A DNA stretch of 64,000 nucleotides from Gemmobacter nectariphilus DSM 15620 (GTDB lineage Bacteria > Pseudomonadota > Alphaproteobacteria > Rhodobacterales > Rhodobacteraceae), in assembly GCF_000429765.1 (NCBI RefSeq), contig NZ_AUCM01000006.1, positions 124,001 through 188,000 on the forward strand. Reading direction: 5' to 3'. This document shows, in pieces, positions 1 through 7,826 of the stretch. A program made the translations under genes and the position numbers. Each line of letters starts with the position of its first letter. Within the stretch, counting starts at the first letter, position 1. The notes under the pieces were generated by a model. That model had not been told where the DNA came from. It saw only the letters and a program-made list of their open reading frames with translations, and did not search any database.

Positions 1-2
1 GC

Positions 3-632
3 CATCTGTCGAAACGCGAAGAGGCGGTCGATGCGATCCGCGCCGCCTGCGATCTGGTGCCGGAACTGACAGAGCTGAAATTCTCGGACGCGCCGGATGA
101 CGATCACCGTTCCATCAACCGGGTGCATGTCGGCACCATCCGCGGCGCGCTGGGGCGCGAGTTCCACGAATGGCGCCCGCCGCAGGTGGCTGATGTGGTG
201 CGCCTGACCGGGTCGGGCCGCTATGGCCCCGCCCAGACCGAGGAAAACGCCCTTGCCGATCTGCGCCGGGTGCTGGACGGGCTGATGGCGCGCTGGCCGG
301 GGCTGAAAGCGTCGGTCCATATCCAGAAATCGCCGGGCCGCCCGGTGATGCCGGCCTTTCAGGTCGACCGCAACAGCCGCATCGTCACCGCGATCAACGC
401 CGCCTATGAAGCGATCCGGCACGAGCCGCAGCCGACCGGCCCGATCACACCCACCGGCTTTTACGGCACCGATGCAGGGCATCTTTACAAGCATGGCGGC
501 ATGGAGGGCGTCGTCTGCGGCCCCGGCGGGCGCTACAACACCATGCCGGACGAGCGGGTCGATATTCCCGACTATCTGGACATGATCCGCATCTACCTGC
601 TGACCATCTGCGACATCTGCGAGCTGCAATGA
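3..632 (+). CDS. M20-family metallohydrolase, C-terminal part (5' end outside window)
   Basis: The frame is open from the first bases of the window, so the N-terminal metal-binding half lies upstream and only about 209 residues are visible. The visible part has the M20 (ArgE/DapE/acetylornithine deacetylase-like) C-terminal signature: YGTDAGHLYKHGG, then GPGG, then a PDERVDIPD segment, as in the last catalytic-domain strand of the family. It probably hydrolyses an N-acyl amino acid or a dipeptide-like amide in the cytoplasm. It overlaps the following M24-family gene by 4 bp (ATGA), so the two are translationally coupled. The substrate cannot be told. A GTG at 57 could be mistaken for the start, but the frame continues upstream of it. 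Confidence 0.85.
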   Translation, partial: HLSKREEAVDAIRAACDLVPELTELKFSDAPDDDHRSINRVHVGTIRGALGREFHEWRPPQVADVVRLTGSGRYGPAQTEENALADLRRVLDGLMARWPGLKASVHIQKSPGRPVMPAFQVDRNSRIVTAINAAYEAIRHEPQPTGPITPTGFYGTDAGHLYKHGGMEGVVCGPGGRYNTMPDERVDIPDYLDMIRIYLLTICDICELQ

Positions 633-1837
633 TCGACCTTGCCCGTGAATACCCTGGCCAGACCCTTTCGGGCCGCACCGTTGCCCTGCGGTTTCCCCAG
701 GCCGAATACCGCGCCCGCCTTGCCCGCACCCGCGCCGTCCTGCGCGAACGGGGGCTGGATGCGCTGCTGGTCTTTGCGCAGGAAAGCCATTTCTATCTGA
801 CCGGGTTCGACACGGCGGGCTATGTGTTCTTCCAGGTCGGCATCGTCACCGCCGACGATGGCCCCGTGACCCTGCTGACCCGCACCCCGGACAAGCGGCA
901 GGCGGAAACCAACTCGCTTTACGACGAGGTGCGCATCTGGCTGAACGCCGAGGATGCGAACCCCGCTGTCGATCTGCGCGGCATCCTTGCGGAAAAGGGG
1001 CTGGCGGGGGGCAAGATCGGTGTCGAATTCGCCACCTATGGCCTGACCGCCGCCAATGGCCGCATGGTCGAGGCAGCGCTGAGCGGCTTTTGCACGCTGG
1101 AAGATGCGTCGGACATCGTGCGCGGGCAGCGGCTGGTGAAATCCCCGGCCGAACTGGAACTGGTTCGCGCCGCCGGCCAGCTGGCCGATGCCGCGACGAT
1201 GGCAGCCATCGAAACCGCGAAACCGGGGGTGTTCGACACGGCGCTTTCTGGTGCGGCGGTCACGGCGATGCTGGCGGCGGGGGGTGATCTGCCCTCGGGC
1301 GGGCCTTTGGTCAATGTCGGCCCGCGCGCGCTGTTCGGGCGCGGCATTGGCGGGGCGCGGCGGATCGAGCCGCAGGACCAGGTGCTGATCGAACTGGCAG
1401 GATCGGCCTGCCGCTATCATGTGGTGATCGAACACACCGTCGCCGTCGGCGCCCTGGACCCCCGGCAAGACCGCCAGATGCAGGTTGCCATCGAGGCGCT
1501 GGAGCGGATCAAGCAGGCCGCCGTTCCGGGCGAGCGCCTTGGCAAGCTGGACGACATTCACCGCGCCACGCTGGACGGCGCCGGCTTTGCCCATGCCCGC
1601 TATGCGGCCTGCGGCTATGCGCTTGGCTGCACCTTCAAGCCGACATGGATGGATGTGCCGCCCATGATCTACACCGGCAACCCGCTGGTGCTGGAACCGG
1701 GCATGGTGTTCTTTGTCCATATCATGATCCCTGACGCCACCACCGGGCTGGTGGCCGGCGTCGGCCAGACCTTTGCCGTCGGCGAAAGCGGCGTCGAGAC
1801 ATTCTCGGCCTTGCCCTTGCAACTCTGGAAGGTCTGA
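629..1837 (+). CDS. M24-family (creatinase/prolidase-fold) hydrolase with altered metal site
   Basis: This 402-residue protein has a creatinase-type N-terminal domain (about 30-165) and a pita-bread M24 domain (about 175-395). The usual M24 metal ligands (Asp, Asp, His, Glu, Glu) are not evident. The first-ligand region reads LIELAGSACRYHVVIEHT, the His region reads GYALGCTF, and the late Glu positions read LEPGMVFFVHIMI and AGVGQTF. This suggests a metal-independent member, as in creatinase or ectoine hydrolase, rather than an aminopeptidase. It starts inside the stop of the M20 gene and is followed after 55 bp by a DapA-family gene, so it belongs to a small-molecule amide degradation operon. 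The substrate is unknown. Confidence 0.8.
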   Translation: MIDLAREYPGQTLSGRTVALRFPQAEYRARLARTRAVLRERGLDALLVFAQESHFYLTGFDTAGYVFFQVGIVTADDGPVTLLTRTPDKRQAETNSLYDEVRIWLNAEDANPAVDLRGILAEKGLAGGKIGVEFATYGLTAANGRMVEAALSGFCTLEDASDIVRGQRLVKSPAELELVRAAGQLADAATMAAIETAKPGVFDTALSGAAVTAMLAAGGDLPSGGPLVNVGPRALFGRGIGGARRIEPQDQVLIELAGSACRYHVVIEHTVAVGALDPRQDRQMQVAIEALERIKQAAVPGERLGKLDDIHRATLDGAGFAHARYAACGYALGCTFKPTWMDVPPMIYTGNPLVLEPGMVFFVHIMIPDATTGLVAGVGQTFAVGESGVETFSALPLQLWKV

Positions 1838-1892
1838 CGCTACCACCCTCTGGCCGCGTGGCAGACGCACACGAACCGAAAGGAAACCCCTC

Positions 1893-2816
1893 ATGCCGTT
1901 GCTGACCGCCGACGCCAAAGGCGTCTATGTCATCTCGGTCACGCCGTTCCACCCCGACGGGCGCATCGACTTTGACAGCCTTGACCGGGTGACGGATTTC
2001 TATCTGGAAAAAGGCGCCACCGGCCTGACCATCCTTGGCATCATGGGCGAGGCGAACAAGCTGACCCAGGCAGAATCGCGCGAGGTGGCGCAGCGCGTCA
2101 TCGCCCGGGCCAATGTGCCGGTCGTGGTCGGCGTGTCGGCCCCGGGTCTGGCCGCGATCACCGAACTTAGCGCCTCGGTCATGGACATGGGCGCGGCGGG
2201 CGTGATGATCGCCCCGCCCGGCAATCTGCGCACCGACACCCAGATCGTCACCTATTACACCCAGGCCTGCGCGGCGGCAGGCGAGGGCGTGCCGGTCGTC
2301 CTGCAGGATTTCCCGCTGACCACCGGCGTGCAGATCGACCCCGGCACGATCCGCCGCATCGTTGATGCGCTGCCGCAGATCGTCATGCTCAAGCATGAGG
2401 ATTGGCCGGGGCTGGCCAAGATCACCGCGCTGCGCAAGGCCGAGGCAGCGGGCGGGCGCCGGATTGCCATCCTGTGCGGCAACGGCGGGCTGTTCCTGCC
2501 CGAGGAAATGGGCCGGGGCGCCGACGGGGCGATGACCGGCTTTGCCTATCCCGAAATGCTGGCGCAGGTCGTGGGGCTGTGCGCGGCGGGTCAGGCGGAA
2601 CGGGCGCAGGACATCTTTGATGCCCACCTGCCGCTGGTGCGCTATGAACAGCAGCCGGGTGCGGGGCTGGCGGTGCGCAAATATGTGCTGGCCAAACGTG
2701 GAGCCATCGCCTCCGAGGCGCAGCGCAACCCCGGCGCCAATCTGCCTGCCGAGGCCCGGGCCGAGGTGGACCGCATGATCGCCCGTCTGGAGATCCGCCT
2801 GAAGGAGCTTGGCTGA
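1893..2816 (+). CDS. DapA-family class I aldolase/lyase (not a typical DHDPS)
   Basis: A TIM-barrel protein of 307 residues in the dihydrodipicolinate synthase / N-acetylneuraminate lyase superfamily. The Schiff-base lysine is visible as K167 in MLKHED. The catalytic Tyr of the YNVP motif is replaced by Gln (Q138 in LQDFP), and the GTTGE pyruvate-binding loop reads GIMGEA. Dihydrodipicolinate synthase activity is therefore unlikely, and a 2-oxo acid aldolase or dehydratase is more plausible. The ATG at 1893 is chosen because GAAAGGAAA precedes it; the frame is open farther upstream but overlaps the M24 gene. It shares one base with the next gene (TGATG), indicating one operon. Confidence 0.83.
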   Translation: MPLLTADAKGVYVISVTPFHPDGRIDFDSLDRVTDFYLEKGATGLTILGIMGEANKLTQAESREVAQRVIARANVPVVVGVSAPGLAAITELSASVMDMGAAGVMIAPPGNLRTDTQIVTYYTQACAAAGEGVPVVLQDFPLTTGVQIDPGTIRRIVDALPQIVMLKHEDWPGLAKITALRKAEAAGGRRIAILCGNGGLFLPEEMGRGADGAMTGFAYPEMLAQVVGLCAAGQAERAQDIFDAHLPLVRYEQQPGAGLAVRKYVLAKRGAIASEAQRNPGANLPAEARAEVDRMIARLEIRLKELG

Positions 2817-3574
2817 TGGATTTCGGAATCGCTGGCAAACGCGCCCTTGTGCTGGGCGCCAGCCGTGGCCTTGGCGCCGCCTGTGCCGAGGCGCTGGTGG
2901 CCGAGGGTGTGCAGGTCATCGCGCTGTCCCGTTCAGGCAATGTGCCCCCCGCCTTGCAAGGCAAGGTGACGGCCAAGGCGCTGGATCTGTCCGATGCCGC
3001 CGCAACGGCTGCCTTTTGCGAGGAATTGCGCGCAGGCCCGGTGGACATTCTGGTCAACAACTGCGGCGGCCCCAAGGCCGGCCCCGCGCGCGGCCAGTCG
3101 GCCGAGGCCTGGCGCGCGGCCTTTGACGCCATGGCAACGCCGGTCTTTGCCCTGACCGATGCGGCGCTGGAGGGGATGGCGGCCGCGAAATGGGGCCGGA
3201 TCGTCACCATCGGCTCGTCGGGCGTTCAGGCGCCGATCCCCGGCCTTGCGCTGTCGAACGGCGTGCGCGGGGCAATGGCGGGCTGGTCCAAGACGCTGGC
3301 GGCCGAGGTCGCGCCGCTGGGGATCACCGTCAACATGGTGCTGCCCGGCCGCATCGCCACCGACCGGGTGGCCGAGCTGGACGCGATCAAGGCCAAGGCG
3401 ACGGGGCAGGAGTTCGAGGCGGTTCAGGCCGCCTCGCGCGCGACGATCCCGGCAGGGCGCTATGGCACCCCGGCGGAATTCGCAGCGATGGTCGCGTTCC
3501 TGTGCTCGCAGCAGGCAGGCTATGTCACCGGCGCGATGATGCGCGTCGATGGCGGAATGATCCGCGGACTTTGA
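2816..3574 (+). CDS. SDR-family protein lacking the Tyr-Lys catalytic pair
   Basis: A 252-residue Rossmann-fold short-chain dehydrogenase/reductase. The cofactor motif is GASRGLGAA near residue 15 and the NNCGGP motif stands where classical members have NNAG. The YxxxK catalytic motif is absent: the aligned positions are S147 and R151 in ALSNGVRGAM. The C-terminal end MMRVDGGMIRGL is typical of 3-oxoacyl-ACP-reductase-like SDRs. A subgroup of SDRs with a Ser-Asn...Arg motif exists and may use another mechanism. It is the last gene of the M20-M24-DapA operon and is translationally coupled to the DapA gene. Confidence 0.82.
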   Translation: MDFGIAGKRALVLGASRGLGAACAEALVAEGVQVIALSRSGNVPPALQGKVTAKALDLSDAAATAAFCEELRAGPVDILVNNCGGPKAGPARGQSAEAWRAAFDAMATPVFALTDAALEGMAAAKWGRIVTIGSSGVQAPIPGLALSNGVRGAMAGWSKTLAAEVAPLGITVNMVLPGRIATDRVAELDAIKAKATGQEFEAVQAASRATIPAGRYGTPAEFAAMVAFLCSQQAGYVTGAMMRVDGGMIRGL

Positions 3575-3585
3575 CCGACCCCGCG

Positions 3586-3608
3586 CCCCGGTGCCGCTGG
3601 CATCGGGG
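3586..3608. terminator. Hairpin between convergent genes
   Basis: CCCCGGTGCC (3586-3595) and GGCATCGGGG (3599-3608) form a 10-bp stem with one G.U wobble and a 3-nt loop. It lies between the SDR stop (3574) and the stop of the convergent haemoglobin gene (3629), where a bidirectional terminator would be expected. There is no T-tract. Confidence 0.45.
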
Positions 3609-3628
3609 CCCGGCACCTTCGGCGCGCC

Positions 3629-4078
3629 CTAAAGCCGCGGCACTGCGCCCGGCGTGCGGCGCTGATCCTCGATGGCCATGCGCAACGAACGGGCGATGCG
3701 CTCTGCCCGCTCGACCAGATGCGCGGCGCCCGAAGGCGTGCAGACCGCCCGCGCCGTTTCCCCGAACAGGGCCAGCCAGCGATCGAAATGCGCCTGCCCC
3801 ACCGGCAGCCCCAGATGGGCCGGCACCGGCGCCCCGCTATACCGCCCCGTCATCAACGCGACCGAGGACCAGAAGGCAACCATCCGGTCCAGATGCGGCC
3901 CCCAATCCGTGATGCGCGCGGCAAACACCGGGCCCAGCAGCGGATCGGCCCGCACCCGGTCATAGAAGCGGTGGACAAGTTCGGTCAGTCGGGCATCGTC
4001 CAGCCCGGTCTTGGCCATCAGCGCCGCCGTCACCTCGGGCCGGACCGAATTGAGCACACGCGGAATATCGGGGGTCAT
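3629..4078 (-). CDS. Group III truncated haemoglobin
   Basis: A single-domain haem protein of 149 residues that probably binds O2 or NO in the cytoplasm. The group III signature is visible: LVHRFYDRVR in helix B with its Tyr, FWSSVALMTGRYSG, a P.PAHLGLPV stretch, and the proximal His in AHFDRWLALF. AAAGGAGG precedes the ATG. It stands alone, convergent with the upstream SDR and followed on the same strand by no obvious partner. Group III members are often placed in microaerobic or nitrosative-stress physiology; the sequence itself shows only the globin fold. Confidence 0.9.
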   Translation of the reverse strand: MTPDIPRVLNSVRPEVTAALMAKTGLDDARLTELVHRFYDRVRADPLLGPVFAARITDWGPHLDRMVAFWSSVALMTGRYSGAPVPAHLGLPVGQAHFDRWLALFGETARAVCTPSGAAHLVERAERIARSLRMAIEDQRRTPGAVPRL

Positions 4079-4159
4079 GCCACCCTCCTTTCGCCGGGGT
4101 TGCCCCGAAGATAGGCCCGGACCCGGCGGCGCGAAAGCCGCCGCGACCCTGCGCCGCGG

Positions 4160-4558
4160 TCAGGCGCCGCGCTGAACACCCAGAATGGTCAGCTCGCGCG
4201 CCTCGCCAGCGCGGGTCTGCCAGTCAAACCGCGCCCCGGCCTGAAGACCAATCAGCGCAACCCCGATCGGGGTCAGCACCGAAATCCGGCCAGCGGCAAT
4301 ATCGGCATTCTCGGGCAGGACAAGCGTGACATCCTGATCCTTGCCTGTCGCCTCGTCGCGAAACGCCACGCGATCGCCCAAGCCCGCCACATCGGCAGGC
4401 AGCGCGCCAGGCGCGACGATCCGGGCGCGGGAAAGTTCGCCCAGCAGCCGGTCGGCCAGATCGGGGTTGCGCGACAGCGCGCCTTCGGCCAGCCGCTCCA
4501 GCGTCTCCAGCTGGTCGCGGGCAATCGTCACCTTGGGGCGGGCAGGTTTGCGGGCCAT
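4160..4558 (-). CDS. GreA/GreB-type C-terminal domain protein (Rnk-like)
   Basis: A 132-residue protein whose second half (about 50-130) matches the GreA/GreB C-terminal FKBP-like domain as found in Rnk: GDRVAFRDEATGKDQDVTLV, then ISVLTPIGVALIGLQAG. The N-terminal half is a short basic helical segment rather than the long Gre coiled coil. Such proteins bind RNA polymerase near the secondary channel or act as nucleoside diphosphate kinase regulators. The ATG at 4558 is preceded by AAAGGA at good spacing; an upstream in-frame ATG at 4603 has no such site. It is a monocistronic gene. Confidence 0.8.
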   Translation of the reverse strand: MARKPARPKVTIARDQLETLERLAEGALSRNPDLADRLLGELSRARIVAPGALPADVAGLGDRVAFRDEATGKDQDVTLVLPENADIAAGRISVLTPIGVALIGLQAGARFDWQTRAGEARELTILGVQRGA

Positions 4559-4872
4559 GATCGTATCCTTTGTGAAATGATGTCCAGGCCTTGCCCGGCA
4601 CATGCGGCCCCCGTCTGTGGCAGGCCATGATGATGGTGATGAAAGGTGACCCCGGACCTCAGGCCAGACGCGGCAAAGCCAGTGCCCGGGGCATCTGGCG
4701 CGTCAGCAGCGATCCGGCAGTCATGCGGAACCTGCGCTGGAGGGCGACGTTGGTCATGCACCACAGATAGGGAGCCATCCGAGCAATGTCGAGCCTTGCG
4801 GATTTTCCCATATGGACCCTGCGCTGCAGACCGCCCATGGTTGTGCCCGACCGCATCACGAAGGAACGCCCC
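4559..4872. other. Intergenic region with no recognised gene (314 bp)
   Basis: This gap separates the divergent Rnk-like gene and the M20 gene. It holds the two ribosome-binding sites (AAAGGA read leftward near 4566-4571, AAGGA at 4861-4865). I see no convincing -35/-10 pair, long inverted repeat or small ORF with a ribosome-binding site. The M20 reading frame is open back to an ATG at 4786 but lacks coding features there. Confidence 0.5.
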
Positions 4873-6288
4873 ATGATACCGACCGACCCGCGCAGCGCCG
4901 CCCTGGATCTTGCCGGCGGCATGGTCGCCTCGGGCCGGTTCCGGGGCGATCTGGCCGACCTGGTGGCACACCGGACCGAAAGCCAGAACCCCACACAGGC
5001 CATCGAGCTGATGCGCTATCTGACCGAGGCGCTGGTGCCCCGGCTGGAGGCGATGGGATTCACCTGCCGGATGCACGCGAACCCCGAGCCGGGCGGCGGC
5101 CCCCTGCTGACCGCCACCCGATTCGAAGCCGAGGGCCTTCCTACGGTCCTGGGCTATGGCCATGGCGACGTGATCCACGGGCAGGACGACCAGTGGCGCG
5201 ACGGGCTGACGCCGTTCCAGCTGACCGAGGATCAGGGCCGCTACTGGGGCCGGGGCGTTGCCGACAACAAGGGCCAGCACCTGATCAACCTGCTGGCGAT
5301 GGAAGCCGTGATCGCCACCCGCGGCAGCCTTGGGTTCAACGCCAAGCTGCTGTTCGAGATGTCCGAGGAAACCGGCTCGCGCGGGCTGTATGCCTTTTGT
5401 CAGGCGAACCGCGATCTGCTGGCGGCGGATGTGCTGATCGCCTCGGACGGGCCAAGGTTGCAGCCGGAAAAGCCCACGCTGTTCATGGGCTCGCGCGGGG
5501 CGCTGAATTTCGATCTGGTGGTCGATCTGCGCAAGGGGGCGCATCATTCGGGCAACTGGGGCGGTCTGCTGGCGGATCCGGCGATCCTGCTGGTGCAGGC
5601 GATTGCCAGCATCACCGATGCGCGCGGGCAGATCCGCATTCCCGAATGGCGCCCGACCAGCCTGACCCCCGAGGTGCGCGCGGCCCTGGCCGGCCTGCCG
5701 CTGGAGGGCGAAGGCCCCGCCATCGACCCCGACTGGGGCGAGGCATCGCTGACGCCGGCCGAACGTGCCTTTGGCTGGAACTCCTTTGCCGTGCTGGCGA
5801 TGAAATCGGGGGTGCCAGAGGCGCCGGTGAACGCGATCTCGGGCCATGCGCGGGCCACCTGCCAGCTGCGGTTCGTCGTGGGCACCGACAGCGGCGCGCT
5901 GATCCCGGCCCTGCGCCGGCATCTGGATGCCCAGGGCCTGCAAGCCGTGCAGATCGTGATGGACGAAGGCATCTTTCCCGCGACCCGCCTTGCCCCAGAT
6001 CACCCCTGGGTGCGCCGCGTGGCGGCGTCCGTCCAGCGCACGACCGGGGCCGCGCCGCATATCCTGCCAAACCTTGCCGGCAGCCTGCCGAACGACTGCT
6101 TTTCCGATGTCCTTGGCCTGCCGACCATCTGGGTGCCGCATTCCTGGCGCGGCTGCTGCCAGCACGCCCCGGACGAGCACATGCCCATCGCGCTGGCCCA
6201 GAGTGCATTGCGTGTCATGACAGGGCTTTACTGGGACATCGGATCGGGCAAAGTCTCGGGGATGGCAAAGGGGGAGACCGCGCAATGA
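4873..6288 (+). CDS. M20-family metallopeptidase
   Basis: A zinc-dependent hydrolase of 471 residues. Visible catalytic motifs are GHGDV, with the metal-ligand His and the following Asp; GRGVADNKGQ, with the bridging Asp; and SEETGS, with the Glu-Glu pair. A lid domain follows, and the C-terminal HAPDEHMPI segment supplies the last His region. Its length and arrangement resemble the DapE/peptidase M20 subgroup acting on dipeptides or N-acylated compounds. The ATG at 4873 is chosen because AAGGA precedes it. It overlaps the 3-hydroxyacyl-CoA-type dehydrogenase by 4 bp, so both probably serve one catabolic route. Confidence 0.88.
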   Translation: MIPTDPRSAALDLAGGMVASGRFRGDLADLVAHRTESQNPTQAIELMRYLTEALVPRLEAMGFTCRMHANPEPGGGPLLTATRFEAEGLPTVLGYGHGDVIHGQDDQWRDGLTPFQLTEDQGRYWGRGVADNKGQHLINLLAMEAVIATRGSLGFNAKLLFEMSEETGSRGLYAFCQANRDLLAADVLIASDGPRLQPEKPTLFMGSRGALNFDLVVDLRKGAHHSGNWGGLLADPAILLVQAIASITDARGQIRIPEWRPTSLTPEVRAALAGLPLEGEGPAIDPDWGEASLTPAERAFGWNSFAVLAMKSGVPEAPVNAISGHARATCQLRFVVGTDSGALIPALRRHLDAQGLQAVQIVMDEGIFPATRLAPDHPWVRRVAASVQRTTGAAPHILPNLAGSLPNDCFSDVLGLPTIWVPHSWRGCCQHAPDEHMPIALAQSALRVMTGLYWDIGSGKVSGMAKGETAQ

Positions 6289-7211
6289 TGTTCACCAGAA
6301 CCGCCGTGCTGGGGGCCGGCACCATCGGGGCCAGCTGGGCCGCGTTGTTTGCCGCCAGCGGGCGCGAGGTCACGGTCTATGACCCTGCCCCCGATGCCGA
6401 AGCCCGCGTGGCCCGCATGGTCGAGGCAGCCGCCGGCCCGCTGGCCGATCTGGGCTGGGCGGATGCCGGCGACATGTCGCGGCTGCGCTTCACCGCCGAT
6501 CCGGCGGATGCGGTGGTCGGCGCCGGGTTCATCCAGGAAAGCGTGCCCGAACGGCTGGACATCAAGCACGCGCTTTATGCCCGGATCGAACCCGCGCTTG
6601 AACCCGGGGCGATCATCGGCAGCTCGACCTCGGGCCTGATGCTGGGGCAGATGCAGGACGGCTTTGCAAATCCCGGCCGGCTGGTGCTGGCCCATCCGTT
6701 CAACCCGCCGCACCTGATCCCGCTGGTCGAGCTGATGGCGAATGCCCGCACCGATGCCGATGTGCTGGATACTGCGCAAAAGTTCTATGAATCGCTCGGC
6801 AAGGTCTGCATCCGCCTGAACAAGGAAGTGCCGGGCCACGTTGCCAACCGTCTCCAGGCTGCCCTGTGGCGCGAGGCGATCCACCTCGCCTCCGAAGGCG
6901 TCGCCAGCGTCAAGGACATCGACCTTGCCATCGCCCATGGGCCAGGCCTGCGGTGGGCGATCATGGGGCCCAGCCTGCTGTTCCATCTGGCGGGCGGCGA
7001 TGCCGGCATGCGCGGCCTCTGCGCCCATCTTGGCCCGGCGTTCGAAACCTGGTGGGCCGATCTTGGCACCGCCCATATGACCCCCGACGTCGTTGAGATG
7101 CTGGTCAAGGGTGTCGAGGACGAGGCGGCCGGGCAAAGCGTTGCAGATCTTGCCAGCCAGCGCGACAAGCTGCTCATCGGCTATCTCAAGGCCCGCGCCG
7201 AACGCGGATAG
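6285..7211 (+). CDS. 3-hydroxyacyl-CoA dehydrogenase-family / carnitine dehydrogenase-like protein
   Basis: A NAD-dependent dehydrogenase of 308 residues with the 3HCDH fold. The N-terminal dinucleotide motif is VLGAGTIGASWAA. The central SSTSGL and HPFNPPHLIPLVE motifs contain the catalytic Ser and His, and a C-terminal helical dimerisation domain runs from about 190. The single-domain size and the NPPHLIPLVE wording fit the L-carnitine dehydrogenase / lambda-crystallin-like branch better than beta-oxidation HADs. Two ATGs (6285 and 6288) sit in tandem; the first gives a 4-bp overlap with the M20 gene. The true substrate is uncertain. Confidence 0.83.
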   Translation: MMFTRTAVLGAGTIGASWAALFAASGREVTVYDPAPDAEARVARMVEAAAGPLADLGWADAGDMSRLRFTADPADAVVGAGFIQESVPERLDIKHALYARIEPALEPGAIIGSSTSGLMLGQMQDGFANPGRLVLAHPFNPPHLIPLVELMANARTDADVLDTAQKFYESLGKVCIRLNKEVPGHVANRLQAALWREAIHLASEGVASVKDIDLAIAHGPGLRWAIMGPSLLFHLAGGDAGMRGLCAHLGPAFETWWADLGTAHMTPDVVEMLVKGVEDEAAGQSVADLASQRDKLLIGYLKARAERG

Positions 7212-7220
7212 GCGGCCCCC

Positions 7221-7292
7221 TTTCGCCTTGACGCAAATATCCTCGGGGGGAGTCTGCCGGGAACCGGCAGACCGGGGGGCAGACAGCCCCCC
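7221..7292 (-). repeat. 3'-end intergenic repeat, copy 1 (downstream of marR-type gene)
   Basis: Read leftward, this holds hairpin GGGGGGC-agaca-GCCCCCC (7274-7292 on the + strand), hairpin GTCTGCCGG-gaa-CCGGCAGAC (7252-7272), then the core and tail ending in CAAGGCGAAA (7221-7250). It begins 37 bp beyond the MarR stop, in the sense direction of that gene, between convergent genes. It could end transcription or stabilise the mRNA 3' end. Confidence 0.75.
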
Positions 7293-7328
7293 ATGCGACG
7301 GCTGCCACGGGGCCTTACGGTCCGCCGA

Positions 7329-7814
7329 TCAGCCCCGCCGCACCGCATGGGCGGTCTCGGCACTGGCGCGCTTGATGACCTTGGTCAGCAACGCCTTAAG
7401 CCGGGCCCCCTCGGCCTCGGTCAGGCAGGCGGCGATGAACTCGGCCTCATGCACCCGTGCGCGGGCCACCATGGTATCGGCCAGCTCGCGGCCCGCATCG
7501 CTCAGCCAGACATGGACCAGCCGCCGATCCTCGGCGCCCCGCTCGCGCCGGACAAGGCCGCGCGCGTCCATCCGGTCCACCACCTTGGTCAGGCGCGACT
7601 GTTCCATCTGCGCCAGCCGGGCGATTTCGGTGATCGTGTTGCCGTCGCGGTCCCACAGACAGGCCAGCACGCGCCATTCCGCCACCGGCAGACCTGCCTC
7701 GGCGGCCTGCTGGTGAAAGCCGTGGCTGGCCAGACCGCTGGCCGTGGACAGCAGGAATTGCAGGTAATTCGCAAGAAAGCCGTTGTCGGGCGCAGGAGGC
7801 ATGTCGAGACTCAT
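7329..7814 (-). CDS. MarR-family transcriptional regulator
   Basis: A winged-helix DNA-binding protein of 161 residues. The helix-turn-helix region ITEIARLAQMEQSRLTKVVDRM and the wing GLVRRERGAEDRRLVHVWLS are typical of MarR, flanked by dimerisation helices. It lies 12 bp downstream of the DctM-type permease gene on the same strand, so it is the last gene of a dctP-dctQ-dctM-marR operon and probably responds to the imported compound or a metabolite of it. An imported aromatic carboxylate is possible, given the divergent Rieske oxygenase operon. The target operator was not identified with certainty. Confidence 0.9.
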   Translation of the reverse strand: MSLDMPPAPDNGFLANYLQFLLSTASGLASHGFHQQAAEAGLPVAEWRVLACLWDRDGNTITEIARLAQMEQSRLTKVVDRMDARGLVRRERGAEDRRLVHVWLSDAGRELADTMVARARVHEAEFIAACLTEAEGARLKALLTKVIKRASAETAHAVRRG

Positions 7815-7826
7815 GCCCCCTATTCA

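Noticed and set aside
593-1918. Long open frame (441 codons) antisense to the M24-family gene
   Set aside because: It has no family motifs or ribosome-binding site. Long antisense frames of this kind are usual in DNA with G/C-biased third positions.
1893-2816. Annotation as dihydrodipicolinate synthase
   Set aside because: The catalytic Tyr and the GTTGE loop are missing, so only the superfamily name is justified.
7252-7292. Calling the two hairpins of repeat copy 1 intrinsic terminators
   Set aside because: Neither is followed by a T-tract in either direction. They are better described as part of the repeat element.
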